From contig JBAIAA010000507.1 of the NCBI GenBank assembly GCA_037893245.1, forward strand, positions 806,001 to 870,000: a stretch of 64,000 bases of DNA, in the 5' to 3' direction. Numbering within the stretch: the first letter of the stretch is position 1; every line of letters starts with the position of its first letter. A program made the position numbers and the translations under genes. Below are positions 47,401 through 52,869 of the stretch, piece by piece. The notes under the pieces are model-generated. The model searched no databases. It was not told the origin of the DNA and saw only the letters and a program-made list of their open reading frames with translations. This DNA is from Crossaster papposus. Lineage: Eukaryota > Echinodermata > Asteroidea > Velatida > Solasteridae.

Positions 47401-49757
47401 ATACTCATAGAAGTGCACTGTGGTGAAAAATATTCTATTGCAATTTGTGTGAGGTCAAAACTTATTTTCCCTTGACTATTTAGTTACATTTACATTTCTT
47501 ACTAAAGTTACAGTTGATCCAGGGCAACTCTAAGTCACTAGTTGGCAACTATATTGCATCACTGACCACCGACGTGTCGAAACATGGCTAGAAGAATCAT
47601 AAAATGTGACATTTGTCCACGAAAACGGCGTAAAGTCGCGGTATGCTATATTGAGTTATGACTGAAAATAGCCGATATGACAGTGGGGAATGTTTTTGTT
47701 GTGGTTTTGGTATGATACAATTCCCACATTAGGTTTTGTTTTGTTATAATTGTATTCCATACACATGAAAAACCCAGCAAATTGCCTACGCGCCGACGTT
47801 TAAAAAAAAGCCACCTGTGGTAGTTACATTAGCTCGGATGTAAAGAATATCAAAGGTAAACGAGGCATGTACCAATGAATCATCACGGACAATGGATTCG
47901 CCTGAATGGAAGTAATACTCGAGCGGCACCAACCGAAGTGCTACTAATGTCAATTAAATGGTAACATGTCATAGGCAGCATTATTACAACAATGACAAAT
48001 AAAATATTAGTTACCAGTTGGAGACATAATGATTATCGTCTTTTTTAATGCAAACCTTGAAAGAGCATTATAGTTCTTTTGTGGGGTTTTATGCTAATGC
48101 ACATTTTAATTTCCGTGAGCAGAGCTGTTAAAGGCAAAAACGTCAGTTCCACACGCATCAAAAGTAATGTTTTCACCTACTTTTGGTTCCAGTATACACA
48201 AGTAAGACAATGAGAAAACTGTAATTACAAATGTTTTCAATATACATATTTTTTTTGTTTACAATTTGAAGAGTATATGTTAACATTGTGAATTTATGGA
48301 AACTGAAAAAGCGCATGACGTGAAGGAGAAATATCGTGCCAAATATTGACCTCTTACTAAAATATTCAAATACATGTGGGCTCTGAGACTCGGAGCACTC
48401 GTACAAAGACGACAATTTATGAAATATTGTTGTGGCGATCATTGGCTTAAACTTAAATAGATGGCAAAAATGTCGTTTTGGACACACAATTTTGTTAATC
48501 TAAAATAACCGTTGTTAAGAATTGCATTATGATCCAAATGAATGAATATCGTATAGGTAGGTAAATCTTCGCGCCGTTAATTTTGTTCTAACACATCTAC
48601 GCGATGGAAAAACAAACGTGATCGAACAAAGAGATCTAAGTAAATGTGAAGTAAATGAAGTATTAAGTGAAGTAAATTTCATTTGTACCCATTTCCAACT
48701 GATTTGTTTTCTTTATTTTTTGTGTGGAATGCCAAAATAAAATTCAAAGATTAATGTTTTTCCGGGGAAGAGTATACCATTAGAAATAATTATGTCATAA
48801 AATTGTGCAAGAGAAAGGGCAACACCGTGTAAAATGCCCCCAAATGGGTCACGATGGGGTCACTTATGTTAACCCGTACCACTTAGTTGTGCACATGCGT
48901 CAAAGTCTTGCAATCATTTTTTCCTAGAACTATATGCTATTCCAAATATAGAGAACGATTGGTCTCGTTTTTTGAAGTCTTGATTCACATGGAAGTGCAC
49001 TTAATTTTTAAAGATAAACTGGAAAAGTGACTTTAAGCACCAAACTTTAAAATATACCATTTGCAGATATCGAAACATTTTCCTGCCGAGTTATTAGAAA
49101 ATATCTTACTTATTTGAAAGTAAATAATGATTGTAGGCATCAAGCAAAATGATTGCAGTAGATATCTTGTAATTATCTGAACAATTACATTGTATAACAA
49201 TAAATCACGATCTTCGGTGGGCGATCGCAAAAAATCAAGAACAACATAAGAACCACTGACTGACGCCGGTTGAAAACGAACGCCGTTTTTCTTGCTTTTC
49301 TCGGCATCCATGATTGTAAACCTACGTCGCACAGGGCAGTTAAACGATATTTACTATAAAATACAACCCCCCAAATTTACCCATTTGTGATAATTCAAGC
49401 AATTAAAAATGGTGCATTCAACCTCTAAGCACGTAATTGTAACAATATTCGCTATACAATTCTAACCCACCAAATCTGTAAATTTACACCCCCCAAAAAA
49501 ATGGTGTATACTACTTTTAATGCTAATACTTCGTGATTGATACATGTATTTAAATAATTATTTAATTATTTAGTAGACTTACGAGGCACGGTGGTGGGGT
49601 TTTCTGGAGGTGGACCATCCGTGGGATTTGGAGGTGGAGTTGGACTAGTTGCTTCAAATTTCCGGACATGTAGAACCAAAAGGAACAATATCGCCAAGCA
49701 GCGTGACACGCTCAGCAGTCGTCGGAGCGAAAAAAAAACCACGGACACGGCTGTCAT
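12228..49757 (-). CDS. Adhesion G-protein-coupled receptor, complete 18-exon gene
   Basis: This entry spans a spliced coding region of 18 exons, each listed separately. Joined, they give 2061 nt, 686 residues plus a TAA stop, and every junction keeps phase. Predicted order: signal peptide about 1-36, Pro/Thr/Ser-rich stalk about 37-150, GAIN about 160-383 with GPS 338-383, seven helices about 398-636, basic C-tail. Seen directly: GPS cysteines C338, C353, C371, C373; W341 and W348; tethered agonist from T377 (TSFAVLL); TM2 motif HANL; TM3 FSWMLIEG; extracellular-loop CWLS; TM6 GLSWIFG; TM7 NSSQGIFVF. These are hallmarks of the family B2 receptors, which sit in the plasma membrane and signal through G proteins when the tethered agonist is exposed. 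No other adhesion domain is visible in the ectodomain. The subfamily is not assigned; a GAIN plus mucin-like stalk layout resembles ADGRG/F-type members. The start codon is the least certain part. Confidence 0.93.
12649..12740. repeat. Short hairpin repeat
   Basis: CAATTTCAAACTTATGTTAA at 12649 pairs with its complement ending at 12740 across a short loop. It lies in the last receptor intron. Probably a miniature foldback transposon. Confidence 0.75.
12900..13230. repeat. Interspersed repeat related to the 41-44 kb array
   Basis: Contains phrases such as TCATTCAAATTTGTGTTTGA and GAAATCGCATGACGCACGTG, which correspond with drift to 41.53-41.82, 43.12-43.44 and 44.35-44.50 kb. Class unknown. 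Confidence 0.65.
13327..13650. mobile_element. 324-bp element with ~50-bp perfect inverted ends
   Basis: Begins AGGGACTTTTCGATTTGCAC and ends in its exact complement; the arms stay identical for about 50 bp. Flanked by ATT on both sides, a possible 3-bp target duplication as in Harbinger-type elements. Part of the left arm is duplicated inside (ACTGCGACGTATGCGG twice). No transposase. Confidence 0.85.
13720..14115. repeat. Interspersed repeat shared with 47610-47740
   Basis: CCACGAAAACGGCGT, AAATAGCCGAT and GACAGTGGGGAAT occur in the same order at 47615-47690. The phrase GACCTGCTCCCACGAAA near 13738 returns inverted near 14100, so this may be a foldback element. It is intronic. Confidence 0.6.
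14166..14330 (-). mobile_element. 5'-truncated LINE 3' end
   Basis: Read on the minus strand it ends with TGCTATTGGCCGAATAAATA and then (ATA/ATT)n at 14166-14185. This is the usual CR1-type 3' end. It stops a few bases from the donor of receptor exon 17. Confidence 0.65.
14336..14377 (-). CDS. aGPCR exon 17: end of TM7 (42-nt exon)
   Basis: This 14-codon exon reads GIFVFICHGLMNIE and completes TM7, matching 'G.FIF.FHCL.N..V'. The acceptor is CACAG and the donor GTAAGT. A LINE 3' fragment ends only a few bases beyond the donor. Confidence 0.92.
14670..14850. repeat. Degenerate telomere-like (CCCTAA) stretch
   Basis: Many variants of CCCTAACCCTAA, TCTAACCC and CCAAACAC. The leading phrase CCCTATATTATACCCTAACC also occurs at 34633-34655, so this may be a dispersed repeat rather than a fossil telomere. 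Confidence 0.7.
14916..15036 (-). CDS. aGPCR exon 16: TM6 and start of TM7
   Basis: This 121-nt exon reads ASFRAVIVLVPTLGLSWIFG, then a short loop and VFEYLFVILNSSQ. The P-x-LGLSWIFG motif includes the TM6 tryptophan used as an activation switch in adhesion receptors. The C/G tract just outside the exon (15092 onward) is not coding. Confidence 0.96.
15092..15275. repeat. Poly-G followed by purine-rich tract
   Basis: A run of about 15 G residues, then a GGGCTGAAGCCCCCC hairpin and a long A/G-rich tract to 15275. Open frames here are low-complexity artefacts (Lys/Glu-rich on one strand, Phe/Ser-rich on the other). Confidence 0.8.
15300..16290. other. Receptor intron between exons 15 and 16, unique part
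   Basis: I see no exon, RNA or repeat structure. Short open frames lack motifs. Confidence 0.5.
16299..16418. repeat. Alternating poly-G, poly-C, poly-G tracts
   Basis: Three homopolymer runs within 120 bp: G-run at about 16300, C-run at about 16346, G-run at about 16403. A G-run and a C-run so close could pair or form quadruplexes. The local open frames are low-complexity artefacts. Confidence 0.85.
16914..17325. repeat. Inverted-repeat unit containing a tRNA-like sequence
   Basis: ACCCGGGTGCGAATTTTTTT at 16914 returns as its complement near 17306-17325. AAACAGGTTTGCA and TGAATTATTCAGTAGTT are also mirrored. The tRNA-like segment 17086-17160 lies between the arms. Confidence 0.75.
17086..17160 (+). 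tRNA. tRNA-like sequence, probably a pseudogene
   Basis: A 75-nt cloverleaf-like segment. Acceptor CTGCTAT pairs with GTAGTAG with wobbles, there is an A-box-like TAGTGTAGTGG, and a T-arm CCGGG-TTCGAAT-CCTGG. The anticodon arm is weak (about four pairs with a mismatch), so I assign no isotype. It could be a tRNA relic or a SINE head. Confidence 0.35.
17392..17445. repeat. Long poly-G tract
   Basis: About 50 bp of almost pure G with a few A and C, in the intron. It is the longest G run in the window. Confidence 0.95.
18485..18550. repeat. 27-bp tandem duplication
   Basis: CTAAATCCTTTGAGTGAGCC is present twice head to tail at 18499 and 18526. It lies in the receptor's 5.2-kb intron. Confidence 0.8.
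18560..20280. other. Receptor intron, mostly unique sequence
   Basis: No exon is required here by the phase-complete receptor model. The part near 18900-19080 (CCGCTCGCTTCGCTCTACCG followed by CAGCCCCCCGC) looks like a transposon end and shares its style with 15110-15140. Otherwise nothing recognised. Confidence 0.45.
20283..20368 (-). CDS. aGPCR exon 15: end of TM5 and intracellular loop 3
   Basis: This 86-nt exon reads VNAVVVGVVLRTFLSLKM followed by a charged loop NKDKDNAERIR. The N-x-V-x-x-x-x-V-x-R pattern is the normal TM5 exit in this family. The next exon is 5.2 kb away and matches in phase. Confidence 0.9.
20455..20890 (-). mobile_element. SINE, tRNA-headed, family B
   Basis: On the minus strand the head has A-box-like TGGCGTAGCGGTT and B-box AGGTTCGAATCC. 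The body follows (TGGATTGAGTTTTCAGTCCC, with repeated TTTTCTCC-like phrases), and the 3' end is GTGTTGAATAAAATAAATAC. The head and body match 27815-27965 on the plus strand. Confidence 0.75.
21233..21302 (-). CDS. aGPCR exon 14: extracellular loop 2 and TM5
   Basis: This 70-nt exon reads LCWLSARHGQIWAFFTLVIV. The CWLS cysteine is expected to form the conserved disulfide with the TM3 cysteine of exon 12. The IWAF motif opens TM5. The acceptor is TTGCAG and the donor GTAAGT. Confidence 0.95.
21750..21813 (-). CDS. aGPCR exon 13: TM4 and extracellular loop 2
   Basis: This is a 64-nt exon with two leading and two trailing bases in split codons. It reads VPLLLTILSFAVGYHQYGIY, matching the 'G.P......I....YG' TM4 pattern. 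The acceptor is CTTTAG and the donor GTATGT. Confidence 0.92.
21870..22285 (+). mobile_element. SINE family A, split by a nested element
   Basis: The head includes GGTTCGAATTCTG, the body TTTGTGCCCTTGGGCGAGAC, and the tail GCGCTATATAAATGCACATT. A 156-bp inverted-repeat element interrupts it at 21990-22145. The tail resembles the LINE 3' end at 6150-6180 (CCGCTTTATAAGTTATTATT), consistent with mobilisation by a CR1/L2-type LINE. Confidence 0.8.
21990..22145. mobile_element. 156-bp inverted-repeat element nested in the SINE
   Basis: Its arms share the perfect inverted repeat GTCAGACAAGTCGACCGTTG and continue for about 31 bp. It is flanked by an 8-bp duplication GAATTGAG at 21982-21989 and 22146-22153. 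The inner part repeats the GTCGACCGTTGAGACAACTC unit. Size and target length fit a non-autonomous hAT-type element. Confidence 0.9.
22302..22452 (-). CDS. aGPCR exon 12: TM3, intracellular loop 2 and start of TM4
   Basis: This 151-nt exon has a TTTTAG acceptor and a GTAAGT donor. It reads AVCRIITVLMQLFFSAAFSW and then MLIEGGLLLQ. The Cys at the top of TM3 and the FSWMLIEG motif are diagnostic. The usual Tyr after the EG-x-x-L motif is replaced by Gln. TM4 starts at MLILMLIGW. Confidence 0.96.
22460..24060. other. Receptor intron between exons 11 and 12
   Basis: AT-rich, no exon missing from the model. At 23930-24065 a degenerate element has a poly-C run (23943 onward), GGAATTCCTGG and a poly-G run, resembling 5659-5829. 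Confidence 0.55.
24217..24319 (-). CDS. aGPCR exon 11: transmembrane helix 2
   Basis: This 103-nt exon reads LFKFLQIKVHANLVASLLMA and then QLLFLTGINATENL. The H-x-NL and LLFLTGI-x-x-T patterns are characteristic of TM2 in adhesion receptors. NAT is a sequon at the extracellular end. The donor is GTCAGT. Confidence 0.95.
25244..25338 (-). CDS. aGPCR exon 10: transmembrane helix 1
   Basis: This 95-nt exon with a TTCAG acceptor reads ALNVLSLVLGIVSIICLALT and then LILYAYLR. This is a typical family B2 first helix ending in the basic LR. The Arg codon is split with exon 11. Confidence 0.94.
25411..25442. repeat. Poly-T to poly-G tract
   Basis: A run of T directly joined to a run of G in the intron between exons 9 and 10. 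Confidence 0.9.
26417..26674. mobile_element. Foldback element carrying an array of TGACGTCA octamers
   Basis: The arms begin TGACGTACTACCCATGAAAA and mirror each other for about 90 bp. The centre is a palindromic unit of about 42 bp (GTCGCGAATATTGACGTCAA and its mirror) repeated three times. It holds five perfect TGACGTCA sites (26481, 26493, 26534, 26589, 26601) and one TGACGTCG (26546). It sits in the intron between exons 9 and 10. TGACGTCA is the full CREB/ATF consensus; regulatory use is inference. Confidence 0.88.
26906..27050 (-). CDS. aGPCR exon 9: GPS cleavage site and tethered agonist
   Basis: A 145-nt exon encodes EWSTNGC, then CFCGHNTSFAVLLQV. Spacing and cysteines match the GPS. 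Family members self-cleave at H-L|T (more generally H-X|S/T). Here the triplet is His375-Asn376-Thr377, and Asn-Thr-Ser also forms an N-glycosylation sequon. The predicted tethered agonist TSFAVLL closely matches the family pattern TSFAVLM. Confidence 0.95.
27660..27727 (-). CDS. aGPCR exon 8: start of GPS (CSFWN)
   Basis: This 68-nt exon has a CACAG acceptor and a GTAAGC donor. It ends in QCSFWNTTL, the first half of the GPS motif. The NTT triplet is a possible N-glycosylation site. The Lys codon is split with exon 9. Confidence 0.93.
27815..27965 (+). mobile_element. SINE, family B, truncated copy
   Basis: CGGGTTCGAATCCGGCCTGG and ATATGTGGATTAGGTTTTCA match the SINE at 20455-20890. It ends in an (AAT/ATA)n tail at about 27922-27963. 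The 5' box A region is incomplete. Confidence 0.7.
27974..28185. mobile_element. Element with CACTTTGGGAGACA ends, copy 1 (decayed)
   Basis: ACACTTAGGGAGACAATCCC at the left and TTTGTCTCCCCAAGTGC at the right. The interior includes TTTATGCTATTTAGACCC and GGTAGCTAGACACTTA, shared with 32273-32529 and 54508-54763. Confidence 0.7.
28190..29650. other. Receptor intron between exons 7 and 8
   Basis: Unique AT-rich DNA with short open frames that show no motif. I recognise nothing. Confidence 0.5.
29663..29774 (-). CDS. aGPCR exon 7: GAIN core strands
   Basis: A CCAG acceptor and an ATG|GTAAAT donor bound a 112-nt exon. It reads FEAVAKVNSGILSCSVLSGG and PLEVGLEFSLQHKM, the 'ILS.SV.......L..PV...F.H' pattern that comes just before the GPS. 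The open frame continues past the donor, but only this donor joins exon 8 in frame. Confidence 0.9.
29820..30300. repeat. Interspersed repeat shared with 50960-51420
   Basis: CGTCGTGTTCGGAAGTAAC, CATTTATCTGCC and AATACCCAATTGGCTTA have counterparts in the same order in the foldback at 50520-51690. The phrase GAGACGCTTGGTGGCAGCAA also occurs at 25737. Confidence 0.7.
30987..31065 (-). CDS. aGPCR exon 6: GAIN strand (VRVLVVYQGL)
   Basis: This is a 79-nt exon between a TAAG acceptor and a GTAAGG donor. Together with exon 5 it reads GPVRVLVVYQGLASKTES, which fits the 'V.V.FV.Y....LF' strand of GAIN domains. The phases (2 bases in, 2 bases out) agree with both neighbours. Confidence 0.88.
31070..32180. 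other. Receptor intron between exons 5 and 6, unique part
   Basis: No gene or repeat recognised. A poly-C run is joined to poly-A and (AAT)n at 32191-32260. Confidence 0.5.
32273..32529. mobile_element. Element with CACTTTGGGAGACA ends, copy 2
   Basis: GGGTACTTTGGGAGACAATC on the left and TTTGTCTCCCAAAGTGCCC on the right, with an internal smaller hairpin (GGAGACATTGAAATGTCTCC). Non-coding, in the intron between receptor exons 5 and 6. Confidence 0.8.
32700..34300. other. Receptor intron between exons 5 and 6, 5' part
   Basis: The open frame at 33142-33606 (plus) shows no domain and lies in the intron. The part near 34290-34340 (CTGAAGAAGATCTTGTTAAG, ATATTAGGCCCTCTTAACT) looks like a retroelement 3' end; its last phrase recurs at 39240-39260. 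Confidence 0.45.
34359..34538 (-). CDS. aGPCR exon 5: GAIN with acidic Gly/Asp insert
   Basis: The exon starts at a GCAG acceptor, ends at a GTAAAT donor and holds 59 whole codons. The flanking parts read as GAIN beta strands (VEVSSFSSPESL, EVSLAISTGSF). Between them lies an acidic low-complexity loop (DGQDGQDGDDEDP) made by an imperfect 9-bp DNA repeat. Loops between GAIN strands vary widely in length in this family, so the insert is tolerable. Confidence 0.88.
35267..35375 (-). CDS. aGPCR exon 4: GAIN subdomain A helices
   Basis: The exon has an ATAG acceptor and a GTGAGT donor, with 36 codons plus one base. It reads SVVSLVEASLSQVALGL followed by the strand MLQLSLGD. This is the pattern of the long GAIN helix (the '..LLxxLExLAxxLA' motif) leading into the first strand of subdomain B. 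Confidence 0.88.
37510..37780 (+). pseudogene. THAP zinc-finger domain with in-frame stops
   Basis: The plus frame reads LPTSCVAARCSKTTKDGVSL, HLFPVDPKYRRIWTAKVKL and TRAKWSRRA. Two stops TAG TGA follow (37654-37659), and the same frame resumes as FSALCSEHFERSCFDLE. This is the C2-CH THAP pattern with FP.DP, W and CS.HF all kept. The stops fall in the variable stretch between the Trp and the LCS.HF motif. Confidence 0.85.
37625..37870 (-). CDS. Acidic Ser/Asp-rich frame antisense to the THAP relic
   Basis: A Met at position 9 of the frame starts MDDRESSSSVFGESDENSTD followed by more Ser/Asp (SDSNNSISYSDTDSIED). It overlaps the THAP frame on the other strand, so it may be a chance antisense frame. 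Its composition resembles the acidic start of the gene at 61612. Function unknown. Confidence 0.3.
   Translation of the reverse strand: MCTVIEFHMDDRESSSSVFGESDENSTDSSDSNNSISYSDTDSIEDKDGVPLGALGRSTTAQNVRCRGPKITMPAWTTSLW
38830..40420. other. Receptor intron between exons 3 and 4, 5' part
   Basis: No gene recognised. The open frames at 39361-39606 and 39721-39954 (plus) have no known domain, and TA-rich repeats lie at 39210-39245. Confidence 0.45.
40428..40585 (-). CDS. aGPCR exon 3: end of stalk and start of GAIN
   Basis: This exon lies between a GCAG acceptor and a GTATGT donor and codes for 52 full codons. The first part is Thr/Lys-rich (TTPNANTAKKPEQ). The second is a predicted helix (NIVNEIEDSLQKQLESLD) followed by possible N-glycosylation sites NTS and NAT. 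The helical part resembles the first helices of GAIN subdomain A. It ends in phase 0, as exon 4 requires. Confidence 0.85.
41063..41218 (-). CDS. aGPCR exon 2: mucin-like stalk
   Basis: This exon has an AG acceptor and a GTAAG donor and encodes about 51 residues rich in Thr, Ser and Pro (for example TTTGEEAST, PTTVQTSAQPSSTAE). It phases cleanly with exon 3. The composition suggests an extended, O-glycosylated extracellular spacer. A degenerate second copy lies about 1.8 kb upstream in the gene, at 42949-43060. Confidence 0.85.
41219..44560. repeat. Tandem array of ~1.59-kb units within the receptor intron
   Basis: Matching landmarks recur about 1590 bp apart: TTTTCACGACCAAGTTCGTA (41521 and, with one change, 43110), CAATATCTTGGGTTT (42213 and 43801), GGCCAACGATTGGACGGGGC (42268 and 43857). 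A third partial unit begins near 44340. The first unit holds exon 2 and the second the donor-less exon copy. A ~240-bp stretch at 41273-41515 is present only in the first unit. Fragments of the same unit recur at 46.56-46.69 and 47.85-48.05 kb. Confidence 0.85.
42949..43060 (-). pseudogene. Duplicated stalk exon lacking a splice donor
   Basis: The sequence parallels exon 2: both contain DP.KGTT, TTVKG and TTVQT.AQPSSTA on the minus strand, after a comparable acceptor. After SSTA the copy switches abruptly to repeat sequence that also occurs at 41.73 and 43.32 kb, reads HPSCDN and soon meets a stop. The EDFSTTSG end and donor of exon 2 are missing. It is therefore probably a dead exon left by tandem duplication, unless it is used with an unseen donor. 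Confidence 0.75.
44625..45595. mobile_element. Probable inverted-repeat element inserted in the third unit
   Basis: CTGGGCCGATATTCATAAAA near 44624 is mirrored by TTTATGAATTTGGCCCAG near 45576-45593. The interior has CG-rich CCGCGGCGGCCG near 45066 with an inverse-like CTGCGGCGGCCG near 45249. No transposase. Confidence 0.6.
46238..46474. mobile_element. Inverted-repeat element TAGACGATGTGCC, copy 2
   Basis: A second, inverted copy of the element at 1051-1291. Its ends are TAGACGATGTGCC and GGCACATCGTCTA, with TA on both sides, consistent with a Tc1/mariner-type TA target. Confidence 0.8.
46672..46905. mobile_element. Foldback-element fragment with GAAGGCGA apex
   Basis: From CGAAGGCGATGGTAATTATC through CAGACTCCAAGCGGTATTAA to GCAATAAAGCGTATT it matches 53386-53660. 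The left palindromic arm seen at 53344 is absent here. Confidence 0.7.
46924..48490. repeat. Direct duplication of ~300 bp (46924-47230 and 48165-48490)
   Basis: CACCTACTTTTGGTTCCAGT, AGCGCATGACGTGA and ACTCGGAGCACTCGTACA recur in the same order about 1240 bp apart. Open frames here are part of the repeat. Confidence 0.8.
48500..49560. other. Receptor intron 1, end near exon 1
   Basis: No exon or repeat recognised. The open frame at 49033-49332 (minus) lacks motifs. Confidence 0.45.
49583..49757 (-). CDS. aGPCR exon 1: signal peptide and Pro-rich start of stalk
   Basis: An open frame runs to a GTAAGT donor at 49582 and ends in phase 1, which matches exon 2. From the chosen Met the product starts MTAVSVVFF and has a hydrophobic core CLAILFLLVLHV at residues 20-31, then a Pro/Thr-rich run (TPPPNP, GPPPENP). 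This fits a secreted N-terminus leading into an O-glycosylated stalk. A Met further upstream at 49880 is in the same frame and would add 41 residues; I chose the downstream Met because it puts the hydrophobic core nearer the start. The exon is 8.4 kb from exon 2, so another first exon remains possible. Confidence 0.55.
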
Positions 49758-50036
49758 ACTAGCGATCGAAGTTACAGTCGAAAAAATAATACTAAAACAA
49801 GCCCGAATTCGTGCAGGAGTCACGTCGTTGTGTATTGTGGTCAGTAGTTCAAATGCACAACAATACTGCCGAAAATTCACTCAAGCATCTTCATTATTTT
49901 CATAATGTTTAGAAGGCACTGTTCGACTACAACCAAAACTACACTGTCGTGCGGCTTTGGTTTAGGCCTATACGCGACATCGTCGTGTTGCTTTGGTTGT
50001 CAATTTTGATTGCTCTCTTTAGGTGCTTATACAGAG

Positions 50037-50560
50037 AAGTTCCCAGATGTTGATTTTTCGCACAACGACGACGAAGACGACGACAACAACAACAACAACG
50101 CTAAGCGCTTACAGCTAGAGCCGCCTTCTGCGACGCGGGAAAAAAGTCACCGTGCTTCGGTACCTCGCCAGTATAACAGGCACTATTGAGAGTCAACAGA
50201 TCAACTCCATCTAAATGATAATGTAGAGCTAGCTGTGTATGCGTCTGTGACATGCGTGCGCAGACGTGAGCGGGCGTGAGCGACGTAATATGACTTTTTA
50301 AGTTCCCAGATGTTGATTTTTTGCACAACGACAACGAAGACGACGACGACGACGACGACGACAACAACAAGAACGCTAAGCGCTTACAACTAAAGCCGCC
50401 TTCTGCAACGCGAAAAAAAAGTCACCGTGCTTCTGCACCTCGCGGGTAGAACAGGTACTATTGAGAGTCAACAGATCAACTCCATCTAAATAAGAATGTA
50501 GAGTTGTGTATGCGTCTGTGACATGAGTGCGCAGACGTGAGCGGACATAATATGACTTTT
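50037..50560. repeat. 263-bp tandem duplication upstream of receptor exon 1
   Basis: AAGTTCCCAGATGTTGATTT starts at 50037 and again at 50300. Each unit has a GAC/AAC trinucleotide stretch, AACGCTAAGCGCTTACA and GTCAACAGATCAACTCCATC. It lies about 280 bp upstream of the exon 1 start region, in the likely promoter area. Confidence 0.85.
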
Positions 50561-51690
50561 TACATAAATATTTACAGAAATTGTATGGCGACGCCCGTGA
50601 TATACTGCATGTTGTCTACGCTTTTAGAGAGACTAGCGCGTGAACGAGAACAATGGAAGACGTACATATGACATAACTAGAATTTTTCGTTCGCCTTTTC
50701 CCTAATTTGATATATCGTTCTCATTTTGTAAATTGAAATTAAAAATATTTATTAAAACTTTATTTTTGTTCTACATTTCAGTACAAATAATCACGTCCAA
50801 AAAAATATTATTTCAAGAAAACTACTGGCTTTATACGTTGAAGGTTCTATATGCCGGAAGTTCGGTTTCTCGTAAAGTTTCGCTGTTATAAATACAAAAG
50901 ACTCGTGAAAGGACTTTAACCAAATCAAATAGCGCCCCCATATTTTGTCTGCCAAATGATAATACGGTTGGCAGTACTCCCAATAAGCCATTTCGGTATT
51001 CCAACTGCGCATGTGCACATACAGATTTGACAATTTTTCTTTCGACTGAGATAGACATGTAAAGACATAAACATTTTAAGAGGTCGTCGTGTTCGGAAGT
51101 AACTTAAAAAAAGGAGTTTGAACAGCAAAGTGTTTTCAGGCGTTTTGTGTGTTTTATTCAAACACAAATTTCCATCGTCTTTTTGATTGCACGAAAAAAA
51201 AAATGCAGATTCGGTTTACGATTCTCATAGACTTGTGTGCATTTATCTATACCGCGTTTATCTCAGAAATAAAATATCTCGAATCTTGTTGTGCACATTC
51301 GCAGTTGGAATACCTAACTGGCTTATAATAGAGCACGTAAGTTGACCTCGAGAACGTACGAGACTTTACGAGAAACCGAACTTCCGTGCACATCGAATAG
51401 TTTCTTGAAATACGTTTTGTTTTTACAACGTTTTTTTACTTAGATAAAAACCTTAAAATAATAATAAAAACAATATTTCAATGTACAAAATGTGAACGTT
51501 TATCAAATTAGGAAAAAGAAGAACAAACAATTTTAGTTAAGTCATATGTACGTCATTCCATTGTTTTTCTCATTCACACGCTAGTATTTCTAAAGATTAG
51601 ACAACATGCAGTATAAGGTGATCGTCGCCCTATAATTTATGTTAATATACAAGTCCAACGTCCGCACACGTCTGCGCACCGACATGCAGT
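50520..51690. mobile_element. ~1.2-kb foldback element
   Basis: TATACTGCATGTTGTCTA near 50600 and TACGTACATATGACATAACT-type sequence mirror 51490-51620. CGGAAGTTCGGTTTCTCGTA near 50857 mirrors 51365-51385. The arms are about 350 bp each. The centre contains the repeat shared with 29820-30300. Confidence 0.8.
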
Positions 51691-51699
51691 ACATTGATT

Positions 51700-52620
51700 T
51701 TTTTGGGTCGGGCATTGTCTTCCCGACAATGAGCAAATCACGCTGCTAATTGTACGCTCAGCTCAAACGTTTTTTTTTTTTGTTTTTTTTCTCAATATTT
51801 TAGAGAAACGTGCATGTTTTCATAGGATTTTGTAAAATTTACTAAATTTCGTTTGTGTATTTTGTGTGTCAAAATTGTTGTAGTCAAACAAATGGCCATC
51901 GCCTTTTCGATTGCACGAACAAATACTCAACATTAATGCAGGTTCGGTTTGAATTGATCATCTATATTTATAGCCGTTTCGTAGTTCAGATTTCCGTAAA
52001 AAGAAAGAATTATTGGAAACAAAATCAACCACACGTACACGGTACAAGTCATACAGTAATATAGCCGGCGACTCGGTAGTCTTTGGGCAATACGTTGCTA
52101 AGTTAGATACGCGATAAGCCGCCGCCTTAACCCTGCGGGGCAGTTGGTTTATATATAAATATAAACAACAGGTTCATTTTAAACTACCTATTTTCATAAA
52201 TCACTTTGAAACGGATAATTACTCATTATTTCGTAAAATATTTTCAGAATAGTTTTTTTGAGCTATTGCTTTCTAAAACTGTCATACACCGTTACAAAAG
52301 AGAGATATTCAGCATCATTATTATAGAGGTCGATTACTTGTTTAAACAGAGCACAGTTTTTTACACTTACTGAAAAACGTTCAGTTAAGTCAACAAATAA
52401 TGCTTGAATCTGTTATTTGAAAAGAAGATTTGAACGATTTAATTAAACGCTCAAGAATTTCCAGATCAGTGACACTTATTATTTAATTTTTGTTTTTTCT
52501 TAAACTAAATGCAGTATTTTTAACAAACTTTTCATTGAAATTGAAAAGTGTTAATGAATGACACAATGGACAAATTAAACTCATTCTTTTTTTAACTGTT
52601 ATTTATTTCATCTTAATTAT
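51700..52620. other. Intergenic, nothing recognised
   Basis: AT-rich DNA; the open frame at 51855-52064 has no known domain. Confidence 0.5.
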
Positions 52621-52624
52621 AAAT

Positions 52625-52862
52625 TACATAGGTACAGTGAAGAGTAGAATTTTCTATCCTTCGATGCAAATAAAATATTGATTATTATACATTGGTAAGG
52701 GATAGATTTGTCTATCCTTCCATGCAAATGAAATAAGGAGTACTAAGATACAGTAGTGAGGGGTAGAATTTTCTATCCTTCGATACAAAATTAAATTAGG
52801 ATTATGATACATATGTACAGTGAAGAGTAGAATTTTCTATCCTGTGATGCAAATGAAATATT
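52625..52862. repeat. Minisatellite, four units of 58-65 bp
   Basis: Each unit has a core of the type GGGATAGATTTGTCTATCC or AGTAGAATTTTCTATCC followed by TTCGATGCAAAT. The cores start near 52642, 52700, 52761 and 52825 and can form a 6-7-bp stem-loop. Confidence 0.88.
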
Positions 52863-52869
52863 ATACACA

